Assembly (NCBI GenBank): GCA_946405145.1
Contig: CAMJGE010000002.1
Location: 124,001-188,000 of the forward strand
Direction: 5' to 3'
Source: an uncultured Prevotella sp.
GTDB lineage: Bacteria; Bacteroidota; Bacteroidia; Bacteroidales; Bacteroidaceae
Length of the DNA: 64,000 nucleotides
Notes under the pieces: model-generated
Databases searched by the model: none
Seen by the model: the letters and a program-made list of their open reading frames with translations, nothing else
Told to the model about the DNA's origin: nothing
In this document: one piece after another, positions 15,940-25,306 of the stretch
Position numbering within the stretch: position 1 is the first letter of the stretch
Layout: each line of letters begins with the position of its first letter
Translations under genes and position numbers: made by a program

Positions 15940-17727
15940 TCATCGCAATAGCTCTATATTCCAAATATCATTCACGACACCCTCTAGCCTCCTCTGTCTT
16001 GTACTCAAGAAATCATAAGGTTTTGTAATACCTTCACAACCTCTCATCTCTGGCAAATAGTCGTGTTCATATAACCACATAACCCTTTTTACCATATCTT
16101 CCGGAAGGTTTTCCACATCCCACCTGCGACATAAACAGTAGTTTGTTAGAGACCAACAGGTTGTATTTAATGGACTAACCTCTCTTTGATTCCATTCCTC
16201 TTCCGTAAATATTTGGGTAAGTACAAATGAATTCTGCTTCCGAGATCTCAGCAAGGATGAGAAGTCAAGTTCACTATCTATATGTTTCCATATCCTAGCC
16301 AGAGCATAATGTGAATACCCTTGCGAAAGATTGATATTCACGGGCAGCATCGCAACACCTTCAGAGGAATTTCGTAAATCAAAATACAGATTCTGAATCA
16401 ATTCAGACATTGAGTTGTTCCTTATTGTTTTGACCAGTTCGAATATTCTCCTTCTGATGGTGGCTTGATTTACAGACTTCCCCAAGAAAGAACGTCTGTT
16501 GATATATAAATCGATATATGTATTTACAGCCCGCATCTTATCATATATCACATCAGAAGCATCAGTAGCCACGATAGGAGCTAACATCAGAGGCATCATC
16601 AGTGAATCCGCCATAGGATAGCAGGCTGTGATATAGAACTCATCCGACTTCACTTCCTCTCCACCTTGGTTCAGCTGCAAAATGTCCATATACTGCGTAG
16701 AGAAAAACTCGAAATCACCCTTCACAAAAAAGTAATAATCCTCTGATTTGCTCAGGTGCAGCTTCTTCTGATTGTTCTTAAACCATGTCTGGAAGCGCGA
16801 GCCTATCATTTCAAAATCCTCCATTTCGTCACTACTTTGTGCTTTCTTGAAAGTCTCTGCATACTTGCTCCTGAACCATGCCCTGAAAAAGGCCATGTCC
16901 CCATCGTTTCCACCTACGAACTTGATTTCCGACACTCGCTTTTTCCAGAACACATTCATCTCTTCACGTTTGTCTTCGTCTGTAATCTTTGCCAAGATAT
17001 GAGCTTTCAATATTTCTGTCGGATTTAAACTTAGACCTCGATCATTCATTGTCTCAAAAATGGTATAGGCATTGTCTTTATCAAATGCTTTGATTTCTAC
17101 AAGCACTACTTTATAAAGCAACCATTCAATGAAAAGGGGTAATATATTCCTTTCTTGGATATTTTGTGGAAAAAGATGGAGAATGTCATCATATCCGCTG
17201 ACCAAATTGATATTCGATTCTCTGTCGTCTTCACTGTCTTCTGGGAAACTCATATCTATACCATGGATATTCCCGTCGTAGAGCATCTGCAGCACGAGCT
17301 TTCTTTTCGGGACATCCATCACGAAAGTTTTTTTACCGCCCCTCTTGACAAAGATAAAGTCATCCATATTAATGTAGTCTTCATCATCCATCATCCCATA
17401 TTCGACCTGTTTGTGTTGTAAGTAGATGAAGAGCAATGTAAATGATGTCAGTCGTTGTTGACCGTCCACCACCGACATACTCCCCTCGTCCTGACACAGC
17501 ACGACAGGTCCCATATAATAGCAGTCGTATCTGTCTACATTTTCCTGGGTATCCCCCAGTCTATAGCAGTTTAAAAAACTTGACGTCAAGTCACTGACCA
17601 GAGCGTCAATCTGGTCGCGTTTCCAGCGGTAGTCACGTTGGAATACATCAATCTTATACCTATTGCCCGTAAAAACCTGATATAGTGTTTTATGCTGGGC
17701 CACTATATTGTTTGCTATATGTGACAT
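15940..17727 (-). CDS. DUF262 (GmrS/ParB-like) protein without visible DUF1524 nuclease motif
   Basis: The 595-residue protein has the DUF262 hallmark set: DVFQRDYRWKRDQIDALVSD (28-47), VVDGQQRLTSF (86-96) and the later FETMNDRGLSLNPTEILKAH near residue 230. DUF262 is a nucleotide-dependent ParB-like fold found in GmrSD type IV restriction enzymes. In those the C-terminal half carries a DUF1524 His-Asn-His nuclease; I find no such motif here. The ATG follows the stop of the 278-residue HEPN-like gene by one base (TGATATG), so the two are translated together and probably form one system. Confidence 0.8.
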   Translation of the reverse strand: MSHIANNIVAQHKTLYQVFTGNRYKIDVFQRDYRWKRDQIDALVSDLTSSFLNCYRLGDTQENVDRYDCYYMGPVVLCQDEGSMSVVDGQQRLTSFTLLFIYLQHKQVEYGMMDDEDYINMDDFIFVKRGGKKTFVMDVPKRKLVLQMLYDGNIHGIDMSFPEDSEDDRESNINLVSGYDDILHLFPQNIQERNILPLFIEWLLYKVVLVEIKAFDKDNAYTIFETMNDRGLSLNPTEILKAHILAKITDEDKREEMNVFWKKRVSEIKFVGGNDGDMAFFRAWFRSKYAETFKKAQSSDEMEDFEMIGSRFQTWFKNNQKKLHLSKSEDYYFFVKGDFEFFSTQYMDILQLNQGGEEVKSDEFYITACYPMADSLMMPLMLAPIVATDASDVIYDKMRAVNTYIDLYINRRSFLGKSVNQATIRRRIFELVKTIRNNSMSELIQNLYFDLRNSSEGVAMLPVNINLSQGYSHYALARIWKHIDSELDFSSLLRSRKQNSFVLTQIFTEEEWNQREVSPLNTTCWSLTNYCLCRRWDVENLPEDMVKRVMWLYEHDYLPEMRGCEGITKPYDFLSTRQRRLEGVVNDIWNIELLR

Positions 17728-17728
17728 A

Positions 17729-18565
17729 TCAGTTCAGCTCTTTAATGATCATACTTTGGATTCGGTAAGCGTGTTCATACACTTCCATATTTTGTATGGT
17801 AGGGTCAAGTTCACCATGAAATATCTGGCACCGTAATTTATACATCAATTGTATCAGTACCTGTGCAAGTTTGTCATCATCATCTATGAAGTAGGTCTTT
17901 TCCTCTTTACCATACATTTTGCTATGAGGTGGCTTGCTCTCAACGCCCTTTCTCATCACAGGTTTCACAATAGCGTCCGTCGGTGCCTTGATATCAACAG
18001 CTTTAAAGGCCTGTTTCAGTCGCATTTTAATGGTTTCAGAGAACTGCGCGAAATCAGGATGAGCTTCTAAATCTTCCATTTCCCATTTGTTGAAAGTGGC
18101 GTTGAATTTTATAGGCCCAGCACCTTTCTCATTAACTTTAATTTCATAGTCAAATCCACTACCACTGGCTTTTACTTTTCTTTCTATCTTATAACTTACC
18201 GAATAAAAATCACCCTGATCCACGGGGTGACTATCATCGTAGATAGTTATGGTTGAGAATGAGATTGGATGTGTCGCGTTAGGTATCGGATGGCGAAGTA
18301 ATGCCAAATGCAAATCCACCATTTCCTGCTGAAAACGCAGATCCTCTCTTGTGTTCCCACGAAGATATGCAAGGATTTTGTTCTTGTAAGTATTTTCATT
18401 CTTACAAATATAGTTTATACATTCCCTGTCTGTGCCGTTATTAGTCTCTGGGGCTATGTCACGGTTATACCAGGCGTTGAATGGTATCCACGCCTTAACG
18501 AAAAGGGTATAGAAGTCCTCCCTCGCCTTTTCAAGCCATCTGTCTATATGTAAATTATATGGCAT
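17729..18565 (-). CDS. HEPN-like protein paired with DUF262
   Basis: A 278-residue protein. The C-terminal helix carries KLRCQIFHGELDP with R245 and H250, an RX4H motif as in HEPN ribonucleases. An acidic helix (IDDDDKLAQVLIQLMY) precedes it, as is usual in HEPN domains. The N-terminal half (helices plus a beta region near 100-160) is not recognised. Coupling to the DUF262 gene, one base apart, suggests an effector-plus-sensor pair in which the HEPN would be the nuclease. That is inference: the motif is short, and non-catalytic HEPN proteins exist. Confidence 0.65.
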   Translation of the reverse strand: MPYNLHIDRWLEKAREDFYTLFVKAWIPFNAWYNRDIAPETNNGTDRECINYICKNENTYKNKILAYLRGNTREDLRFQQEMVDLHLALLRHPIPNATHPISFSTITIYDDSHPVDQGDFYSVSYKIERKVKASGSGFDYEIKVNEKGAGPIKFNATFNKWEMEDLEAHPDFAQFSETIKMRLKQAFKAVDIKAPTDAIVKPVMRKGVESKPPHSKMYGKEEKTYFIDDDDKLAQVLIQLMYKLRCQIFHGELDPTIQNMEVYEHAYRIQSMIIKELN

Positions 18566-18574
18566 AATAATACT

Positions 18575-19039
18575 GTATCATCAATCCTGTTACTCATGCT
18601 GAATAAAAAACAACTCCTCGAGCTCATGGTAGCTTAAATTCTTCTTCTCGATCCTGAGTCCGTTCCCGAACACCAGCTTCACATACTTGACACACGATGT
18701 CCTCTTCGGGCCTTCAGATTTCTTCTCTTCTGCCTCGGGCTCTGGCTTGGGCTCTTCGTCGCGTCCCACGATCTCAACCGGAACAATCCGCTTCTTACGA
18801 TCCCGGAACCACTTGTTAAACACCTGATAGGGTACACCCTGCTGTATGCAGAAGGTTTAGCTCGACGGCCAAAGGGAAAGTCAATTGCTCTATCGAAACT
18901 CCCTTCGGTTCACCTTCTAATTTGTAGAGAAACCAAAGCTTTTCACAATCTTCACTACTGCACATAATCTCAAAAAAAAGCTTGTGCAAAAGTAGTCATT
19001 AGCCTGGAGCTACACAAGATGTGAAAATTGGACGCTTAC
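18575..19039 (-). mobile_element. IS66 left-end remnant
   Basis: The terminus GTAAGCGTCC (19039-19030, reverse strand) is followed by a 64-bp leader and the broken tnpA. Everything after tnpA (TnpB, TnpC, right end) is gone and the HEPN gene begins nearby, so the inner limit is approximate. The end bases interrupt a membrane-segment coding stretch: the TAA that stops it is the TAA of the IS end. Confidence 0.7.
18590..18965 (-). pseudogene. IS66 tnpA-like gene, interrupted
   Basis: From ATG 18965 the reverse strand reads MCSSEDCEKLWFLYKLEGEP, then KGVSIEQ. The proper continuation, FCIQQGVPYQVFNKWFRDRK, is found about 30 bp further on in another frame after a TAA, so an insertion of roughly 31 bp breaks the gene. 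Downstream the Glu/Pro-rich linker and YVKLVFGNGLRIEKKNL, the IS66 TnpA C-terminal pattern, are intact to the TGA at 18590. A GTG at 18823 gives a 77-residue ORF, but this is a fragment. Confidence 0.75.
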
Positions 19040-19241
19040 CAATAAACACCGGCAAACGCAACACCGCCAATGAGGATGATAGCAAGGATGTACAACCATA
19101 GTTGGGTCTTAACTGGCAACTTCAACTTTTCCACAAATCTATGTCACCGCCTTGGATAAATTGCTCGTATATGCTCTTGATTCTCGGAAGCGATATGGCT
19201 CTTTTTGAATTCTTTAAATCCTTCCTCGTTTAAGAAAGGCA
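19040..19241 (-). pseudogene. Decayed coding sequence ending in a transmembrane helix, cut by IS66
   Basis: Three frames hold protein-like pieces. LMPFLNEEGFKEFKKSH (19245 down) could be the shifted continuation of the AbiGi-like gene. RIKSIYEQFIQGGDID and then FVEKLKLPVKTQLWLY followed by ILAIILIGGVAFAGVYW read as one protein only if a base is lost near 19146. The last piece is a typical membrane helix and runs straight into the IS66 end. The interval is therefore a gene 3' end with at least one or two frameshifts, not empty spacer. Confidence 0.5.
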
Positions 19242-19733
19242 TCAACTCCGCATAGTCTGTTTCTTTATATACGGTACTACTCTCCACTCTCGTTCATCAT
19301 AGAAGCGATAGCTTTTGAATCTCTTGTGTTTCGTAATCAAAGGAGCCTGAACAAACTTCATCTGTGCAAACAGATACATAACAGCACCAAACCGTGATTG
19401 AATGTCATTCTTTAAAGCATCATCCAATAGCAGGTTTAGCATCTTCAAACCACGTGATCCTAAACTGCAATAGGTTACAGGTGAGAAGCCGGCTTTCACG
19501 CCCCAGTTCTGCTTAAACCCTATACAGTAGTTACCATATGCCCATTTGTTATTCCCTACTTCTGAGAATGGACAATCGCTTACGCTTAACATCGAGAAAG
19601 CAATTGGCTTAAATCCGAATTCCGGTACTATTTTTTCAAGGCTGTACGAGTATCTCAGTTCTTTCGACTCCAAGATTGCATAGAATCCGACCTCATTGGT
19701 TTGATGCCATAATATATTTGAAGTAAGTCCCAT
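19242..19733 (-). CDS. AbiGi-like abortive-infection protein, probably frameshifted at its 3' end
   Basis: The 163 residues show the AbiGi (PF10899) pattern. An opening WHQTNEVGFYAILESKELRY is followed by the diagnostic YGNYCIGFKQNWGVKAGFSP and VTYCSLGSRGLKM, then YRFYDEREWRVVP. In family proteins the chain continues past EWR; here the frame stops nine residues later, while a neighbouring frame offers VYKETDYAELMPFLNEEG. The start is 9 bp after the HamB stop, which places it last in the ParA-HD-HamA-HamB operon. AbiGi proteins are annotated as antitoxin-like partners of AbiG systems; no AbiGii partner is visible. Confidence 0.65.
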   Translation of the reverse strand: MGLTSNILWHQTNEVGFYAILESKELRYSYSLEKIVPEFGFKPIAFSMLSVSDCPFSEVGNNKWAYGNYCIGFKQNWGVKAGFSPVTYCSLGSRGLKMLNLLLDDALKNDIQSRFGAVMYLFAQMKFVQAPLITKHKRFKSYRFYDEREWRVVPYIKKQTMRS

Positions 19734-19742
19734 AATCTTTGT

Positions 19743-22700
19743 TTACTCTACCAATTCCACGTATGGATTCATATTCTCTATCATCCAAATATTGCCACTT
19801 TTAACAAATCGCACACCATCAATATCTGCAACTTTGTCAAATGGCAAGCCGTCAGAAGCCGAAACACTTCTCTTATACGTCATATCGTCTGAACATAGAT
19901 ATATCCTGTTTTGAAAAGTCTTACAATAAAGAACTTCTGGCACATTCACTTCATCCTCTCCAAAAAAGAAGTTCTTCGTTTTCTCCACTTTCCTTACTGC
20001 TACAGAATTACCTTTTCCTAATGTACTTACCCACTCCTTGGCCAAAGCCGAATAATCCTCTCCATTGACGATAGCATTGACATTATCCGACACATAACTG
20101 GCAACTTCCGATAGACGGGTCATTTCGTAAGGCTGTGCTAGTTTCTCTGAGATTTCTCTGGCCACACGCCTTGAACTGATACCGCTCAGGTATATCTGTA
20201 CTGCCCATCTTGATGGCAACCCATTCTCTGCAAGCAATGTCATCTCTTCATACACCCCTCTGTAATCGTCTAGATCTATTGCTGCAAATCTACACGCAAC
20301 AGCATTCAAAAGCCATGATGCAGTAAAGCCATAATATTTCTCTGCCTTGTTCATTTCAGCATAGCCCATACTCTCTCCAGAGAACCACGCTTCTCGGATA
20401 ATATCCAGTTCCTCTATCTGGGGCATATTGATTCTTGCAGAAGAAATCGACCCCATCATTTCATCAAATTGCATAAAAAAGTCCAGAACTCTATTTATCC
20501 CCTCATCTCCTACAAGATAATCTTCTGCCATCACCACAAGGTCTGACATATGGTCCTCTAAGTACAAAGCCACTTTTATAGGTATACCTGATGAAGCGAA
20601 TGCCTGTGGCATACTACTGCCTCCGGTGATTGTCCTCACCGCTCGCACTCGCGATTTGATAATTTGAAGATATTCTTCTCTTTGTGCAGCATCCTCCTCT
20701 TGTATCATTGCCAGCGAGTTCCTAAATTGTTTCTCTACCCACCTCAGGTCGTCATCATCATTGTTCTCAAGGTCTAGTGCCATCAGCGAGTCGTCAATCA
20801 ACTCGAAAAACTTCACCCAGTCATATCCATCTTCTTGAGGGAGTTCTTCCAATTTGTTCTCAGCTATTAGTTCTAGCAGATATTCGAAATCCATTTCTGT
20901 CTTTCTTTGCACTTCGCATAGTTTGCTCAAGTACAGGTATAGTCCACTCTCTGCTTTTTCGTCATTCAGGCTGCGAACATATTTGTTCGCCTCACCCCGA
21001 TGATACTTTTCATTGCTTTCGCAATCACACAAAAAAAGTATTTTACCTTCTGTATCTATATACGACCGTCCAGCTCTTCCTGCCATATTCCAAAAATCTC
21101 TTTTGCTTAGGGTCTTCTGTTTTCCTTGTATAACACTGAATACAATGACTGTCGATACTCCTAAGTTCACACCTTGCGCTAGTGTATTGGTGGCATATAT
21201 AAAACGGGCTTTACCTTTCCTGAGAAGTTTCTCCATAAACCGACGTACGTCGTGTTTCATGCGCCCATGATGACAAAGAATGCCTTTCTTGGCCATCTCA
21301 ATGTATTCTCCATCTTCTTCTGTCTCCTGGCAGGCAAGTTTAAATCGTTGCCAGTCTATATCGTCTCCCCAGTTCACTTCGGGCATTTCAGTTACTAAGC
21401 CCAGCATAACTCGTGCATGCACCATAATCCAGTCTGCCCTTGAGCAATATATCAGCACCGAACCTAGTGCTGAGAGTTTAATAGCTGCGCGGGCCACTAG
21501 TGTTTTCTTGTCACCCGTTCCAGTAACAAAAGAATTGTTAAAGCAGGGAAAGCCCCCTAACCATTCTATGTCGATTCGTTTCTTATAATAGCACAACAGC
21601 CCTAATCTCTGACTCGATGGCCGCCAGTCGCTCAATACGGCATTATCTTCTCCGCCCGCCAACCACGACGACATATCTTTGGCATTGGGAAGAACAGCAG
21701 AGAGCACCAAGAATCGTCCTCCGTTCTGAGAGACTATTCTACGCAACTCTTCTGTAAACATCTCATTGACAACCTCTCTGTCATCTTTTCCAAGGAGATG
21801 TCCTTCATCCATAACAACCATCTTGATGCTACCAACCACTTCGTCATTAGTTCTCAATATTGCTTTGGCTTTCTCGGGAGTAGCTATCAACACACGTGCG
21901 TTCTCCATTTCTCCTCTGTCTATGGCCGTAAACTGAGCGCCACCATATAGATGGGTTACAGTGTAGTTCAACGGTCGGAATGTTGTACCGAGCGTCTCTT
22001 CCATCTCATAAGACAGCGATCGGTATGGGGCTATATACAACACCTTCGCACCTCCGTTTCGCATCAAGACCTGTAAAATAGCGAGTTCCGCAATTCGAGT
22101 TTTCCCACTGCTGGTTGGCATACTGATTACCGCCCCTTCATGTCGTAGCACTTTCTCCAAAGCCGTTCTCTGCGAAACAAAAAGCTCCGTAACGGGATGG
22201 TTCCTGTATGTCAGAGAATATATGTAGTTCGAAACGATATCCTTTGCACTTCTTTCCCAATAGTCTGGAGCGTATGGTAGCCACTCTAATAGTGATGGGT
22301 ATTGTTCCAGTAGATCCTTCAGCCCGTTGTTATCCACAGAAAATGACTCGTTGTTTTTCAAGTTAGCCCATAGCGAAGTCTGGTGCAACTGAGTCACTAT
22401 GATTTCCATCAGCCTGAACTCCCACCACACGGCTGGGTCATCGCCTAACAGGGTTATTCTGGTTCCGTCTTTAAGGATATCCTCCGACCTTGCCAAAGCT
22501 GCCTCGCTTCCATAGTGATAATAGCATAATACTAAGGATAATGCTCGTGCCAGCAATATATCATATACATCGGCAAAGGCTTTTTCTCCGTTTCTCTCTG
22601 ATAACAGAGTTTCTTTTATCTCGTACTCCAGCTCCCCAAACTTCCTTTTCAGAAAGCACGATACCATTCTAGTGAATGGTGTATCATAGCTGCACTTTGT

Positions 22701-23087
22701 AATGACAACGTATGCTTTCGAGTATTGACAGGCACAATAATAAGCCAACCCGCTTACCATCAGGCTAAAGTCGGCCATCTCGTCTTTTTCATCTCGGTCT
22801 AGGCTGTTGGCGTTATTATACTCCATCAGCATCGCACCTTTTTCAAAATACAGGATTGCTTCTGCCGATTTTCTTTCCCTGATATATGTACATGCCATTT
22901 CAAGATACAGGTAAGCTAGGCTTTGTGTCTTTAATGTCAGCTTAGCATCAAACCGTGGGAAGTTTGCTTCATCTTCTTTTACACCATAGAGTATATACCT
23001 CGCATTAGCCTCAGCCTGCAAGGTAGTATATGTAGTACTACCGTCCAGTAGTCTTTTTATTTTCTCTATTTTCTGTAGCGAGGGCAT
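19743..23087 (-). CDS. hamB: HamB-like superfamily 2 helicase (Hachiman)
   Basis: An 1114-residue DEAD/DEAH-type helicase. About 320 helical residues precede the Walker A motif MPTSSGKTRIAE. Next come VLYIAPYRSLSYEME (Ia), VVMDEGHLLGKDD (motif II, DEGH), LSAVLPNAKDM (III), and in the second RecA domain IYATNTLAQGVNLG (V) and WNMAGRAGRSYIDTEG (VI). The Ski2-like arrangement with a long N-terminal and a helical C-terminal part fits HamB. In Hachiman, HamB holds and senses DNA and releases the HamA nuclease on damage or phage infection (known for characterised members). HamA lies 4 bp upstream, which supports the assignment. Confidence 0.8.
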   Translation of the reverse strand: MPSLQKIEKIKRLLDGSTTYTTLQAEANARYILYGVKEDEANFPRFDAKLTLKTQSLAYLYLEMACTYIRERKSAEAILYFEKGAMLMEYNNANSLDRDEKDEMADFSLMVSGLAYYCACQYSKAYVVITKCSYDTPFTRMVSCFLKRKFGELEYEIKETLLSERNGEKAFADVYDILLARALSLVLCYYHYGSEAALARSEDILKDGTRITLLGDDPAVWWEFRLMEIIVTQLHQTSLWANLKNNESFSVDNNGLKDLLEQYPSLLEWLPYAPDYWERSAKDIVSNYIYSLTYRNHPVTELFVSQRTALEKVLRHEGAVISMPTSSGKTRIAELAILQVLMRNGGAKVLYIAPYRSLSYEMEETLGTTFRPLNYTVTHLYGGAQFTAIDRGEMENARVLIATPEKAKAILRTNDEVVGSIKMVVMDEGHLLGKDDREVVNEMFTEELRRIVSQNGGRFLVLSAVLPNAKDMSSWLAGGEDNAVLSDWRPSSQRLGLLCYYKKRIDIEWLGGFPCFNNSFVTGTGDKKTLVARAAIKLSALGSVLIYCSRADWIMVHARVMLGLVTEMPEVNWGDDIDWQRFKLACQETEEDGEYIEMAKKGILCHHGRMKHDVRRFMEKLLRKGKARFIYATNTLAQGVNLGVSTVIVFSVIQGKQKTLSKRDFWNMAGRAGRSYIDTEGKILFLCDCESNEKYHRGEANKYVRSLNDEKAESGLYLYLSKLCEVQRKTEMDFEYLLELIAENKLEELPQEDGYDWVKFFELIDDSLMALDLENNDDDDLRWVEKQFRNSLAMIQEEDAAQREEYLQIIKSRVRAVRTITGGSSMPQAFASSGIPIKVALYLEDHMSDLVVMAEDYLVGDEGINRVLDFFMQFDEMMGSISSARINMPQIEELDIIREAWFSGESMGYAEMNKAEKYYGFTASWLLNAVACRFAAIDLDDYRGVYEEMTLLAENGLPSRWAVQIYLSGISSRRVAREISEKLAQPYEMTRLSEVASYVSDNVNAIVNGEDYSALAKEWVSTLGKGNSVAVRKVEKTKNFFFGEDEVNVPEVLYCKTFQNRIYLCSDDMTYKRSVSASDGLPFDKVADIDGVRFVKSGNIWMIENMNPYVELVE

Positions 23088-23091
23088 AGTC

Positions 23092-23934
23092 TTACAACGT
23101 TTTTAGGATGTCATCTGCCTTAGCAAACGCTTCATCCACTATCTGTATAGGGTTTTCAACACCCAGTGAAATCATCACAAGACGCGTATTGCTTGTTTTC
23201 AGATATTTCTCTACTTGCTGTTTTGTATCCTTGCTTGGCACTATGTCCGACTTTGTACTTATCAGAAAACCTACGTTCGACACGGGTACCAGCCCATTCT
23301 CCACTTTCAACTGTAGTTCGGTAATAGAATCAGCAAGAGCCTGTTCTCCTCTGTCTTCTAACACATTGGCTACAAATCCCATCGATATTGGCAAGCGTTT
23401 GGCACCTTCAAGATTTGACACGATGTCCTCCACTACTTTTTTTGTTGGAGTTTTCCGGAATTTACACTCACCATAAAGAACCTCCGAGAAGAGTGCCGTC
23501 GGATTAAACATTAACACGTCGTCACCTTTCATCGATTGGTTTGTGTTAGTGTTGTATTGCAGTCTATGAACATATGGTACAAATCCTCGTGATGCTTTCA
23601 TATATTCTATGAGGATTATTTCACCTAGGTTTCCCTTCTTTGTCCTGTCAGCTGTAGGTAACAGTTTCAATTTATCTATGTAGTCACCTAACTGATGCTT
23701 ATCCAATATTTTCTTCTGTTCGTCTATGTTTCTCTTACTGTGCTTGTGTACATGATAGTCCACTATCCACTGGGCTAGTTTTTCGACGGCTGCATTTCTT
23801 TGGCCGTAATCTTCGACTAACGTCCTATGCTTTTTGCCAACCGATGCCGGTAGGTCTGTACTTTGTAGCCATACTCCGTAGATATGAGGAGATATCGGGT
23901 GGCTGCCTGCAATTATTTCTTGTTCTGTCTTCAT
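23092..23934 (-). CDS. hamA: HamA-like nuclease, DUF1837 (Hachiman effector)
   Basis: A 280-residue protein with the DUF1837 core: KKGNLGEIILIEYM (99-112, Glu105), SMKGDDVLMF (134-143, Asp138/139) and LYGECKFRKT (153-162, Glu156/Lys158). This spacing is a PD-(D/E)xK-like nuclease site as found in HamA. Paired with the helicase it gives the two-gene Hachiman core. Its ATG overlaps the HD-protein stop by four bases (ATGA), so translation is coupled to the two genes upstream, which standard Hachiman loci do not have as far as I know. Confidence 0.78.
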   Translation of the reverse strand: MKTEQEIIAGSHPISPHIYGVWLQSTDLPASVGKKHRTLVEDYGQRNAAVEKLAQWIVDYHVHKHSKRNIDEQKKILDKHQLGDYIDKLKLLPTADRTKKGNLGEIILIEYMKASRGFVPYVHRLQYNTNTNQSMKGDDVLMFNPTALFSEVLYGECKFRKTPTKKVVEDIVSNLEGAKRLPISMGFVANVLEDRGEQALADSITELQLKVENGLVPVSNVGFLISTKSDIVPSKDTKQQVEKYLKTSNTRLVMISLGVENPIQIVDEAFAKADDILKTL

Positions 23935-25298
23935 TTCTTCACCTCCACCTCACAAGGCTTAACCTCCACGCCCCACGAACTCAAATCTATATACCCAACT
24001 TTCTCATCAAGATACTCGAACACCTCGTTCTTCCTGTGCTTCTCATTATGACTCTTCTCTTCCTCACTCTCATAGCAATATCTTACAGTCAGCTCCTTTC
24101 CGTTAATCTCCAGTTCACTACTCCCGCAAGCATAGTCATAGTTCACCCTCACGTGCTCATCAACGCCATTTTTTTTATCCTCATTAATATGTTTGAACAT
24201 TGAGCACGGTCTGTTAAACTCCTCCAGTATATCCGCTATCGAGATAATACACGATATCGGATCCTTCTCAAAGTCCAGTCTTAATATCGGATTTTCGGGT
24301 TTCTTGCTCTCCTTCCCATTCCCCCAATAGTGCTTGGGCATGTCATGCATCATGATGGCCAGTGCAGCCCAGTCCAGTATCAACTTGAAGGTCGCCCTGT
24401 CTCGGCGGTTATCTTCCGTCAGATCATCCACCCGCTTATTCAGACTCATAAACGATAGGGCCCCTGGCATACCATGTGATTCCATCAATCCTTTTTCTAT
24501 CAGTTGCATCGCAATGCGTTTATCATCCTTCTTGTGGGCTTTCATCTTGGCAGCATCATAACCGTAGAATGGAAACAATAGTAGCCGACCTGTCATCTCC
24601 TTCACAGCCCCCTTAGCATCTAGCGACAATCCATTCACCTTGTCAAAAATATCTCCCTTGATTTTCGACGTCAGTTTGTTGATAAACTGCCAGGGATAGC
24701 CCATATCATGGAATAAAGCTGCGATAATGGCGGTTTCATATACCACCTTTACCGCCCAATCCATATCATAGTCTTTAGATTTGACATCAAACTTCTTGTC
24801 TATCTTCTTGATATAGGCTCTCAGATAATCAGCCTTCGTATTGTCATGTAGTATCTCTGCACAGCGCTTCAGCAGGCTTTTATCGCCAATCATAAGCCCT
24901 TCTGACACATCTCCATACCCTAGCATCTTTCCTACGATATAAGCGGTTAACGTCTGGTGAAGTGAATGATCTCTGGCAGGATGTTCAATATTATGCGGGT
25001 CTACTGTCGAAAGCCAGTCGTCAATCATTGCATCAGGCAGAATATACTTATATAGGGGGAACACTTTCTCCGAATAGCTATCAGCCATCATGGTGGCCTT
25101 GTAAACCTTATCAAAATAATTGCTCGTAGTCCTTTCCTTCAAAATCGCGAGCAATTTATCCAACTGTAGCTTACTATTCCGATAGTCACGAAGGAGCGTC
25201 TCGAACTCCGATCTATCCTTAAATATCGGAGACTCGAAGAAGTTGGGATACTCTTTCTTTTTCGCTACCGTTGCGTAGTCCATATAACTGAAATCCAT
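23931..25298 (-). CDS. HD-domain protein in the Hachiman-like operon
   Basis: About 455 residues. The metal-binding pattern of HD phosphohydrolases is present: HSLHQTLTAYIVGKML, then AALFHDMGYPWQF (His-Asp pair), and a later WAALAIMMHDMPKHYW that can supply the final Asp/His. Family members hydrolyse nucleotides or cyclic nucleotides; substrate here is unknown. Residues 1-100 and 340-455 are not recognised. A GTG at 25322 would extend the N-terminus by eight residues and overlap the ParA gene by 16 bases; the ATG at 25298 is preferred. It couples to hamA through ATGA. Confidence 0.7.
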   Translation of the reverse strand: MDFSYMDYATVAKKKEYPNFFESPIFKDRSEFETLLRDYRNSKLQLDKLLAILKERTTSNYFDKVYKATMMADSYSEKVFPLYKYILPDAMIDDWLSTVDPHNIEHPARDHSLHQTLTAYIVGKMLGYGDVSEGLMIGDKSLLKRCAEILHDNTKADYLRAYIKKIDKKFDVKSKDYDMDWAVKVVYETAIIAALFHDMGYPWQFINKLTSKIKGDIFDKVNGLSLDAKGAVKEMTGRLLLFPFYGYDAAKMKAHKKDDKRIAMQLIEKGLMESHGMPGALSFMSLNKRVDDLTEDNRRDRATFKLILDWAALAIMMHDMPKHYWGNGKESKKPENPILRLDFEKDPISCIISIADILEEFNRPCSMFKHINEDKKNGVDEHVRVNYDYACGSSELEINGKELTVRYCYESEEEKSHNEKHRKNEVFEYLDEKVGYIDLSSWGVEVKPCEVEVKK

Positions 25299-25306
25299 CG
25301 CCTTCG

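Noticed and set aside
18590-18823. Independent 77-residue gene
   Set aside because: Upstream sequence in another frame restores the IS66 TnpA N-terminus, so it is the 3' part of a broken tnpA.
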